From NCBI GenBank assembly GCA_964017195.1, contig OZ024891.1, forward strand, positions 10,884,458 through 10,948,457: a stretch of DNA of 64,000 nucleotides, given 5' to 3'. Below are positions 55,138-64,000 of the stretch, piece after piece (within the stretch, counting starts at the first letter, position 1; each line of letters begins with the position of its first letter). The notes beneath the pieces were generated by a model. The model made no database searches and had not been told where the DNA came from. It saw only the letters and a program-made list of their open reading frames with translations. Both the position numbers and the translations under genes were made by a program. The DNA comes from Siderastrea radians (Eukaryota > Cnidaria > Anthozoa > Scleractinia > Rhizangiidae).

Positions 55138-58100
55138 ATGGATCTGAAGATTTGCATGTTGTTGCTCCTGGTCCTTGGGGTCGCTGTTTATCATGTACAA
55201 GGTACGTAAGCTTAAAAGTCAGTACTCAGAGCAACATTGGTGATCAACAGTCTGAGCTATTGAAAAATTAGCCTTCTTTCGAGAAAATAAAAGCAAGTAA
55301 AACTTTGGAATCCTTTATGTAAAGTAACAGTTTAATTAACTCGCACATGAGCCAAGTGTGGCGCGCATTAAAACATTTATAATTTATAACGCCTTTCATA
55401 CGAATGGCTTACATTCTCGTGATCAATTTGATTCTTTTTCAGCTGGTGCACTATGCGACTATCCTGTTGGGACCTGCACAAGCGTAAACGATCCCTGCCC
55501 GCCAGGCGATGAGCGCTGTCCAGAGTACGATAGCGACTGCCCAAGTGGAATTAACCACTGCTGCTGCCACATAAAAACAACAAGTAAGTGAACTATCGCA
55601 AAGGAAGTCTGTCGGAGTACAGATTATTTGGAGACACTTGGGTGTACACCTGAATAGCCAACTCCCGGGGATACCCCGTCAATTTATAATGGATGTGAGC
55701 CGCAAAGGTTCTTAAGCCCTGCCCTCTTTAAGGATAGAAAAGATAGAAAATCGAAAATTGATTCCCTTTAATGGAACAAACCGGACAAATGACGCCCTAT
55801 TCAAGGAAAAAATGATCACTAACAATGGTGGGAACATGTCACTTTTATTTATTTTCTGTAACAGGGGAAGTTTAGCATCAAGCATAGAATTTTAGACTAA
55901 GCCTAGTTTAATAATTCGCCTACATAACTATGGTTTACGTACTGCAATTTTAGTTAATAGAGAAAAGGAACCCTATCTAAGGCCCCGTCCAAACGGGGGG
56001 GAATTTTTTCTCTCCGTTTTCAAAAAAATTCGCGTCCGCACAGCGTCTTCGAATCGTTTTCGCCCGTCCACACAAAAACGCTACAACGATTGGAAAACAC
56101 AAATACTGCTGACAGGGCATGCGCATTTACCAGTAAAATGAGCCCACAAGACATAAAGTGGCACCATTTTCTTCGTTTCGCGTGCCTGCCTTTGTTTCTT
56201 AGAAACTTGAAAATTTGGAAGGAAATAGTTTAAAGATGTTGCAGTCGACAGGACAGAAACTGGGTCGATCTAAGGGCAAGAGCAAGGCTAACTTGTTTGT
56301 TTGGACAGATGATAAAGTGTGGCACCTCAGGCAAAAACCGAACAACAAAGCACATGCCCAGTGTAACTTTGACCTCCAATTTCATAAAAATAACCAGACT
56401 AAAAGGAACCTCAACTGTTTCCAACAAAACCTGTTGTAGTTGAATCAGTTGATCCTAATAGACCACCACCTTACATGTATGCCAGACAAGTTAACTGACC
56501 TTGTCGCACACTTTTTTCAAGGATCTAGCTTTCTATAAGAATTTTGAGGCTGAGAAAGTCTAAGTTGAATAACATAGTCTCAATAGACACTGATTTTAAA
56601 AATATGAATCAAAGGAAGAATAATGTTAGAAATTCTCCCGGCAGATTTTACATGAAATAATCTTAAATGTCCTGTTCTGCAGCCGCCCCTCCCCCACCCT
56701 GTGAAGAAGGCATCGACTTTGGTATCATCATGGATCGCTCAGGATCGGTTGGCTCTACAAACTTTGAAAAGTGCAAGAGTTTCGTTAAAGACCTGGTCGA
56801 TACGTTCCAAATCTCTCCCCAGGGGACCCGTGCAGGGATCATTGCGTACTCCAGCGACTCACAACTGAGCGTTAACTTCGCAGATGACAACTCACAGACT
56901 CCCTCAGCCATGAAGGATATTATCGACAAGTATCTAAACTTAATATTTCTTTTTATCCCCGTTCATTTTTACACGACAAGTAGTCAGCAAAGCAAGCTCA
57001 CGACTACCTCTTGTTTTATTAGAAGGATTTATTTTTCGCCTGTTATTTAGTCAAGTCTAATTTTTGGAGAACCAAGTAACCCATTTTTGCTAAAAGGGCC
57101 ACGCCTGTGATCAAAACCTGCACGACTGGGTCTGTTGTCATTTTTTCCTTTAAAATAAACACACCCCACGTTTTTTAGTTTTGTCCTTGTTTGCGCTTCT
57201 TTCTATCGTCAATTCATTTAAAGCAATACCTTTTGCCAACCTTTGAAAGTTATAGCACAAGGTGTAAGACGCACAAATTATAACCACAACTTGGGCTTGT
57301 ACCCAACAGGATCTCTTACACTGGTGGAGGAACACGAACCGACATTGCCCTTCAGATGGCCAACTCTGGACTCTTCAGTTCCGCGGGAGGAGATCGTGGC
57401 GTTAAACCAAACGTGCTTGTGGTGATCACAGATGGCAAGACGAACAGTGACAGCAAACCATATCCCACTGTCCTGGAACCACTTATCGTAAGTTGGCTAT
57501 CATTTACAAAATTTTTTTCGGTTGATCAGATCAGAGTGTAGTCTATCCCGTGTAAGCTTAACAAATAATAAGAGTTTCGTCGGTAGCGTAGCAATTACCA
57601 GTGGAACGTAAACGCTTTACCGGGGGCGGGGGGGGGGGAGACAGTGGGTCCAAACTTCCCGCTTCCCGTACCCATGTACTCTTTAATCCCGGATCCCGTC
57701 CTTTTTCTTGTTGGCTCCTGCCTCTTTGCCCTTTTCGATTGCAAAATATTACGCATTTTGTGTGCCTTCCCCCAGCAATTCTTCTGCTTCCCGTCCCTTG
57801 GGGATGTCCCTTCCACACTATCTTTTCTCAATCACTTCCCGTCCCCTTTTCTCCTACATTTTTCAACAGAAACCATGGATAAACCCAGATAAGCATTATT
57901 TCGCTTTTTTAGTAATCCAGACTTATCGGTCAACTGCATAAACATTGTATGCCTTAGAAGTAAATAGACGTAAACTACCCGTACGTTCAGCGGCTACCTT
58001 TGTATGTGTGGGCGCAGTACTATCGCAATCGGCGCGTTGGTCCTAAAAGACACTAGTTCGAGACAATTTGTTTCTTATTCCACCAAGGTCTGTACTCAGT

Positions 58101-58461
58101 GTCGGCTATTGAGGCTTCAAAGAAAATTGACCAAGTTCCAGGTGTAACCCTGTCGTGCTGTACAAAGTCAAATAAGCATACCAACCAATTTGTTCTTTCA
58201 ATATATTTTGCACGACCTAACTGAGCGGACAATGGCATAAGCAGCCTCCTGTTCATCTTAATAGCTGTACGTTAATTAATTATTCTTATTCATCTCTTTT
58301 AGAATAAAGGTGTGGAAATGATTACAGTTGGAGTGGGATCAGCTATCGATTATAATGAGCTTCTCGAGATTGCAAATGGCAAACAAGAAAATGTCTTTAC
58401 CGTTGATGATTTTGATAAACTCGTTGGAGTACTCAACAATGTCATCGAGGCTTCGTGTTAA
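55138..58461 (+). CDS. Secreted Cys-rich/vWA-domain protein, copy 3 (intact), 262 aa
   Basis: Five exons: 55138-55201 (signal peptide MDLKICMLLLLVLGVAVYH), 55443-55583 (Cys-rich module, C-x5-C-x5-C pattern ending CCC, eight Cys), 56683-56929 (Pro-rich linker APPPPC, then vWA with MIDAS DRSGSVGS), 57310-57487 (GGGTRTDIAL and NVLVVITDGKTN, the other MIDAS and core-strand elements) and 58303-58461 (ITVGVGSAIDYNELLEIA, TAA). The exons add up to 789 nt in frame with phases 1,1,2,0, all GT-AG. A complete metal-ion site suggests a secreted ligand-binding protein of extracellular matrix or mucus, similar in style to coral matrix adhesion proteins; the ligand is unknown. Expression is probably driven by the TATA promoter at 53,897. 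Confidence 0.8.
55975..56445. mobile_element. Fragment of a DNA transposon-like repeat in intron of vWA copy 3
   Basis: Begins AAGGCCCCGTCCAAACGG, a terminal repeat style common in animal hAT/MITE families, and contains an open frame with KSKANLFVWTDDKVWHL, similar in style to the Myb/SANT-like start of transposon-associated proteins. The right end is not found. Absent from the same intron in copy 1. Confidence 0.35.
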
Positions 58462-58997
58462 GCAGAATAAGAATGTAAGTAGCGGACACACGTCCGTCTT
58501 TCTAGAAAGTATATATATTTACACGGGATTTGCTCAGCCGAAATCAGCTAGTGTAAACTTACCTATCTTTAAGGAGGACTTCATGAGGTATATAAACCGA
58601 GACAAACTATTAACAATTTCACCTTTTCTGTAAACTTGAATATAATGTAACTTGCAAAAAATAAACGTAATGTTTGAAGGTCTACAACAAATTCACTAGA
58701 AAGAAATTATAGTTTCGGATGACTGGAAAATGAAGGCATACTATTAGGAGGGGTATTACTGAGTCAGTAACGGGCCTATAATGTAACATATATATTTTTC
58801 TTTTTCCCCGAGTATAAGATGTTTGGTATGATATAGGACAGTCGTGATGGAACGTTTGTTCTCAAGATCAGAGTTGATGCTTTGACCTTCACACTAACAC
58901 ATTAAAATAAGAATTACGTCGCTAGAACTCGATCTCTGCGAAATCGGTCCTTTCGAAAATGTTTTCATGATCAATTCTCTTTTCTTATCCAATGTAG

Positions 58998-59092
58998 GTT
59001 GACAGGCAGGATATGTGCTTCAAAAGGCAACTGCTAACAAAGGATCCGAGGGTTATTTAGATGTCGAGTTCTTTTCACTAGAGTTCAATAAA
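58998..59092 (+). other. 3' UTR exon and poly(A) signal of vWA gene copy 3
   Basis: AG acceptor, GTTGACAGGCAGGATATGTG and AATAAA at 59087-59092, homologous to the exons at 13,069 and 21,015. A GTAAGT donor just after the stop codon supports splicing in the 3' UTR. Confidence 0.6.
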
Positions 59093-62000
59093 ACGTAAAT
59101 GTTTAAGGGGCGTGCAAGTTTGTCTCATTTATTTTAACAGAATATAAAAATCAGATCCTAAAGGGGAAGAAGTGGTTCTTCCCATACCTCGTTTGTTTAC
59201 AAGCTGCCTACTCCAGGTTAACTAGGTGGACAATTTCCTGCCCAGTGACAAAAATGCTATTTTTCTCGGTGCAAGAATTGGACAACCTCGCTTTCGTAAT
59301 ACCCATTTGGGTTTTAAAAGACCTCAACAGCGTATAAATGTCATATCTCACTATTAATTTATTATTACCCATGCATGCCACATTATCCTTGTCTTCCCTC
59401 CCTCCAAAAGATATCCAGCTTGACGATCACAGAGGAGCGATATAAGTTGAAAGAGACAACCCCAACAATAAACTTTTATTAATTCTCTAAGAAAATTAAC
59501 GATCAAAAAGTGATTTTTTTTTTAGTCATATATTTTCTCTTTTATCATTAATTCGAACAAATAGTTCCCCATTAGACGCACGGAGTTTTTGCTATGAGTG
59601 AGAAATAAATATTGATATTTTAAGATCGCTTCTTATACCCCAAAAAAGAAAGAGATTGCGAAAGGCTTTTTTTTTATTTGCCAAGAACTAGGCGAAGATG
59701 AAATCAATGTCCTGGCTGGTAATAATCTCTGGAGTTTTCTTTTCTGACGTGAAAACAAGGCAAACCGTTTGTGGAAGTTTTTAGTACACGCTTACTTGTA
59801 GCATTTTGTATGCTAACTGGGCACCAAGGAGTAGAAGATGCAGATATTACTGCTTCCTAAAAATTGAAAAGTGAAGATTGAAAGAGAACTCGACTTTGCT
59901 AGACAGTTCAACAGAAATGCTGTTCTTTGTGCAACTCTAAGCTAACTAAGAGTTCGAACATTCCCTAGGGTGGGGTTGAGGGGGTCGTATACTCCTCTCC
60001 CCTCCCCTTGATTTCAAAGGCATGCATGTAAGTAACTTTTGTTGTTACTTTATTCCCTTTTAATCGTGCAATAAGCCTCTCTGGCAAAACATTCCCTGTA
60101 ATTTAGAATCTTCTTTTCAAAACTTTCAGGGAAAGGTTACCGCCAGAGTCCAGACGCCCAGGACCAGGGACATTTCCCCCCCTCTCCCTCCCTGCCCAGT
60201 ATAGTAATGCCCTTTCAGAAAACCCTAGATCGGCCCTTGCTAGGCAAGACCAGAAATCTGAGGGGGTAGTACTGAGGCCGCCATGTACAGAACAAAACAA
60301 AAAAATGGCCAAAGATTGTTGTCAAGGTGACTCCGAAATTGCGGCTAGTCGATCAGGTAGCTAGAAGACTGGTTGAAAAGTAAGAGTCAGCTAGCGTTCC
60401 TGGGAGATTAAGAAAGTGGATTTGTAATGAAGAACTGCGTCTTTTAAACCAGCTCACTGTTAACTGTATCATCGTCAGACGGTAACGTTCCTCCCCCCCC
60501 TTAACAAAAAAGTGTCCTGGTTGAAAAGCCACCACTCTGCTAACAGTATAAACCCAGAAAAGAAAGAGATAAAGATGTAAAACTAGTACGATAATCAAGG
60601 TGTTGTTCCAAGAATCGTCAACATCAAGTGTCACCTCAGTTTGTATCACTTATCTTGACGTTAACCACGGTCAGCAGTTGACGTTTGTTTCAGTATTTTT
60701 ATTCACTGAGATATCCTCTTCTAGTTTTTCTACAATCTAGCCGATTTACCGAGACATTTCGCGACGCCTTATACTGAAAAACATAGATTTTATCGGGCAG
60801 CAGCTGGGTAACTATCAGAAACTGACATCTTTAACCGTCCTTTAACACTTTAAAAAGCAGACACAAGAACTCAACTATTTCTTTTTATGCTGAAAATTAA
60901 GACCTTCCTTAAGAAAAATAAACATTTGTGAACTCATAAATATGAGGCTTTTTTGTGATATTTGGGTGCGTTCTCCCCTTCGCCAATATCCATGGCCTAT
61001 TTTTTAAACTGCGGTGCACGTGGAAATACTGCAGTGAACAAGAATGGAGAATCAACTGGGCTCCCGATATTACACTGAAAAATGTGTCAAGCAGTTCCCG
61101 CATAGGACGCCCAATGCACACGACTAAACTTCCTAAGCCGGTGGATTTGTCCCCTAACCATGCTATGCTTCCCTCGCATTCAGAAAAGGACAAAGTGTGA
61201 CTATACTGTAACGTGTTATATGTGATAGTACTCGCTTGTTAGCAGCATGAAATGCATGATCAAGTTGGAAATTTTAAAGTAAATTAACATTTAATCGGAG
61301 TATATTCTTAACCCTCGGACGTACAAGCAAAGTCACACCCCACCGTGGTACAAGTTGGGGCGGGGAGGGGGAGAGGTGATGGAACCTCCCTTGAGTTTCG
61401 TTGTGTTAAAATATTTTGAAAAATTTCACCTTTAGTAGAAAACCTGTGGTGTATTCTACAAGATAGGTTACCTATTATGGGTTGCCGCGCTCCTAGGGGC
61501 CTGTGACGTCTTCAAGATGGCCACCATATTGGGCGCCATCTTGGATTTTAGCGAAAATTAGAAATTGTCAGAAAACGTTAGAAATTGGAAATTTTTGATG
61601 CTGGACATGTAGAATATGACATAATTAAACATTTTGCTGCTTTTTGTTGACATGTTTTGCATTTTCCACCTAAAAAGGGTAAAAACACAGGAATTATTCT
61701 TCAAAAATGGCTCGACTTCCTGCTACTTATGACGTCATATCTCGTAACCATAGCAACCGATTCTCACCAAATTTGTACGCCCGAGGGTTAAAAAGCTCAA
61801 AAGGTCTCTATACAGCTACAGTCGCCAATTTACATAGTATCGTATCATTTGATATCAATTGAAGTAATAATTTTTGTATGACAACGGTCTTGCAAGTAAC
61901 TGCATCTAATGTCTACACTCATTAAAATGTCCATGTCCGCAACCGTCATGCAATCGATCTAAAACGCAACAACAATATCAGTTTTGAAGAAACGCCTTAC

Positions 62001-62250
62001 GTGCACTAAGCGCAAAAACGTGCAGCACGCTCATTCTCCTAAAAGTACGAAGCAATCCACCGTATCGAAAAAGATGGTTACTGGTACATTAAACCATAAT
62101 TCTTAGGGCAGAAAAACCCTAAAAACGTCCATAAAAACGCAAAGAAAAGTTCTAAGGACTTCAAACGTAGCATACACAATGTTCCTAGCACAGGGACAAA
62201 TTTATGGAAAAATATGACTTTTTATGTGCCTATTGGCTGTATTAGGTTTG
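59093..62250. other. Intergenic between vWA copy 3 and TSR copy 3, no gene
   Basis: 59.1-59.95 kb is the shared 3' flank of the array. An MITE lies at 61,312-61,787. Open frames of 60-100 codons near 60.3-61.2 kb have no motif or splice context. Otherwise I see nothing. Confidence 0.5.
61312..61787. mobile_element. MITE with TTAA target duplication
   Basis: Starts CCCTCGGACGTACAA, ends TTGTACGCCCGAGGG, and is flanked by TTAA at 61308-61311 and 61788-61791. Non-coding. Termini and target match the piggyBac type, but the interior differs from those at 2.2 and 12 kb, so it is a different family. Confidence 0.7.
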
Positions 62251-62294
62251 CAAGGTATTGTGGTAAAATGTACAGCTGCCATCTTTTTCCGTAT

Positions 62295-62577
62295 GGTGGA
62301 TTTAAGACGAAATGGCACTAGGAACATTTTAAGCGTTCTTGTACTCGCCAACGCCCTCAGTTCCGTATTATCTTGTGGTGGTGGATCACCACCGCCGCTT
62401 GTTCGTGGACAGAGTGCCGTAATGAATGGAGAGACGATTGGTCTCCGGGCATTCAAACGGGACAGTGCGTTGAACAGACCCGTAGAGCCCATCAGACATA
62501 CAATTTTCATCAGGGCTCAGGATCGTGTCCTGCTCCAGTACCCTGCAATCCTTTGTCACCGCAATACAGGCTTGCAT
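62295..62577 (+). pseudogene. TSR gene exon 1, copy 3 (frameshifted)
   Basis: Homologous to 17715-17982, with hydrophobic leader SVLVLANALSSVLSCGGG and module WRDDWSPGIQTGQC, then a GTAAGA donor after 62577. The ATG matching copy 1 (62311) meets a stop after six codons because a base is missing. An upstream ATG (62295) keeps the leader in frame, but another missing base in the CCACCG tract near 62,395 shifts the module out of frame. The second exon would lie beyond the window or is absent. Confidence 0.65.
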
Positions 62578-62882
62578 GTAAGATACCAACCTTTTTTTAC
62601 GCCGCGTATGTATTATGTTGATGTTAATACAGATTCCTAAGAAAATACGGCAAGAGGAAAAACGAATCATTTCAGTTGGTGGTTGCTGGTATTTTTTAAG
62701 AGGAATCCTGCAAAATTAAATTCCGTTATGCGTTTCGTTTTCAGCAAGATCCGTTTCACCTACAAATGCAGAAGTTATGGCATCCGACCTTGGCGAATTT
62801 TGATAAGTAATGTGTTATAACAAATATAGCGTTACTCTGGTTAAATATTTTTTGTGTTCGAATATATTTAATGTAAAAGTTT

Positions 62883-62933
62883 AAAATCCCGACGTTTCGG
62901 TTAAAACTTTAGCTTTCATCAGGGGGAAGTGAT
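62883..62933 (-). ncRNA. Hammerhead ribozyme-like motif, second copy
   Basis: The minus strand has CTGATGA (62916-62922), a stem with one mismatch (GCTAAA/TTTAAC) and CGAAACGTC (GAAAC at 62894-62898). The surrounding repeat is the paralogue of 18.2-18.4 kb, so it reached this place by the segmental duplication rather than a new insertion. Confidence 0.5.
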
Positions 62934-62990
62934 ACAAAATTTTACAAAGGGCGTGTTGCAGATGAAAAAAATGCAAATTTTGAGCTAATT

Positions 62991-63035
62991 CCTCGCGAAG
63001 CGAGGAGGGCCGAAGGCCCTCCTAGCGTAGCGAGG
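62991..63035. repeat. G+C-rich hairpin (GGAGGGCC-GAA-GGCCCTCC)
   Basis: Nested inverted repeats: outer CCTCGC/GCGAGG and inner AGGAGGGCC/GGCCCTCCT around GAA. It differs sharply in base composition from its A+T-rich surroundings and is followed by TTTATAAATT. Confidence 0.65.
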
Positions 63036-64000
63036 TTTATAAATTTGTCGCGTGGGGGTCGCGCGAGGATTGCTAAGGGCGGTCAAATCTCGATCTGCCG
63101 ATATATATTTCGATGGTGTCCGCACAGTTGCCTAGCAACAAAACCTAATCGCGACCGCTGACAGTTGCGCACTGTCATGTTTCTTCGGCGTGTTTCTTCA
63201 TTTCTTGCCTGCTTCGCTACGTACATTTACGTGCTCATATTTTTATTCATCGTCTGTGAACAAGTAATTAGACAGCAACCCCTGGTTTAACAAGTGGCTC
63301 AAAATCCATTCCGGGGTAGATTTACAACTGAAACTGAGCGTGAACGCCGACTTGAAATTCAACGCGAGCAACGAAGGTGAAAGAGTCGACGACAAGAAAG
63401 CACCGGTAGGAGAACATCGTTTACCGGTAATAGCCTAGCAAGACTAAAGCCGTCAGCAGGACACAAACAGGAGACTGGAATATTACAGGCGAGAAATCTT
63501 GGAACATGCACAACGTAGCTTAAATTTAGCTTGATAGCACAGCGCTGCCACAAAACGAGATTCCCCAACAACGCCAGAATCGATACAAGGTCTTCGAAAT
63601 TATAATTCAGCCACACCAATTGAATAATGACAATGAACTCAGCGGCTACAAACTCTTCGAGAAAATGTATGCTGAAACCGATCAGGACCGGCGACACCGA
63701 CTAGAAGTGCTTCGACAAAAGGATTTTGTTATAGAAGCAACGAGAGGCGACAAAAAATGCACGATCATCAAAATACTTTTGCTAGAAATTTACCTTTCCA
63801 ACGGACGGTGACTGAACAGGTTGGCTCAAAATTATTTCCTCTCTCTACCATTATCTTTACTCTTGATGTACTAGTAATTATTATCAACATGTAATTACTT
63901 TTCCAAGTATGATCAAAATTACAGATTACACAAGAGAAATGAAATTATTTCACAAAATAGGTTTCAGTTCCCACAACAATTTGCATATTTGTGTATGAGC
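63036..64000 (+). other. Degraded Arg/Glu-rich coding remnant, possibly transposon
   Basis: Pieces in different frames (FTTETERERRLEIQREQRR near 63,320; ETDQDRRHRLEVLRQKDFV near 63,675) have a repeated Glu/Arg pattern like the N-terminal regions of some Helitron or other large transposon proteins. No intact gene. The last 190 bp are A+T-rich with nothing recognised. Confidence 0.3.

Larger units (their letters stand above)
50501..55270. repeat. Segmental duplication, right member (matches about 19,367-24,775)
   Basis: Collinear with the left member: 5' flank, TSR exon 2, shared 3' flank, 101-bp palindrome (53,492-53,592), vWA promoter and signal-peptide exon. It lacks the TSR 3' UTR exon seen at 21,015, through a local deletion between about 51,930 and 51,970. 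Intergenic stretches (50,501-51,560 and 51,810-53,890) show no further gene. Confidence 0.85.

Noticed and set aside
55441..55583. WAP four-disulfide domain in the vWA gene
   Set aside because: Eight cysteines are present, but the spacing (ending in CCC) does not fit the WAP pattern.
57558..57892. Overlapping open frames on both strands over a C/G-rich tract
   Set aside because: They lie in the last coding intron of vWA copy 3, follow low-complexity Pro/Ser-rich translation, and the equivalent frames in copy 1 (10.9-11.3 kb) are not conserved.

Overview
The window looks like nuclear DNA of an invertebrate animal, most probably an anthozoan cnidarian such as a stony coral. Split genes carry consensus splice sites (GTAAGT donors, pyrimidine-rich AG acceptors), TATA boxes and AATAAA signals. 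They encode small secreted von Willebrand factor A (vWA) and thrombospondin-type (TSR) proteins, set in A+T-rich DNA full of microsatellites, MITEs, SINE-like pieces and hammerhead-bearing Penelope-like fragments. The species is inference; no marker gene proves it.

Host layout. A tandem array repeats the unit [vWA gene, then TSR gene]. Copy 1: vWA gene at 7.2-13.2 kb (broken by one missing base in exon 4) and an intact two-exon TSR gene at 17.7-21.1 kb. Copy 2: vWA promoter, 5' UTR exon and signal-peptide exon at 23.4-24.7 kb, then about 25.7 kb of foreign DNA, then only the second TSR exon (51.6 kb, damaged). Copy 3: vWA gene at 53.9-59.1 kb, complete (five coding exons, 262 residues), followed by a damaged TSR exon 1 at 62.3 kb. 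vWA and TSR genes share a similar 3' UTR exon and 3' flank. A small minus-strand two-exon gene may lie at 4.3-6.6 kb.

The foreign block (about 24,775-50,490) is a decayed Polinton/Maverick of the adintovirus type. From left to right it has a truncated minus-strand Rossmann (SLOG-like) gene, a divergent promoter with three TGACGTCA palindromes, a GRF zinc-finger gene, an integrase with chromodomain, two tandem penton-like genes, small basic core-like proteins, a hexon-like major capsid gene, an adenain-like protease, a packaging ATPase, a membrane protein, further small virion-type genes and a phospholipase A2-like gene. Convergent poly(A) signals follow, then three minus-strand genes and a protein-primed family B DNA polymerase. 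The set would replicate, integrate and package the element, but at least nine genes carry stops (TAA, TAG and TGA) or one-base indels, so it is a fossil as sequenced. Past the polymerase lie direct repeats, a tRNA-like sequence with apparent anticodon UCA, and TTAGGG-like repeats.

The integrase gene is split by a second, nested 9.0-kb insertion (26,894-35,938) with perfect 14-bp terminal inverted repeats and palindromic GGAATTCCTAGGAATTC-type subterminal arrays. It has no recognisable transposase and itself contains a 1.2-kb foldback element, a MITE and a SINE-like piece. Comparing array copies suggests that about 11 kb of host array, and the left end of the Polinton, were lost in the rearrangement that left the block in place.
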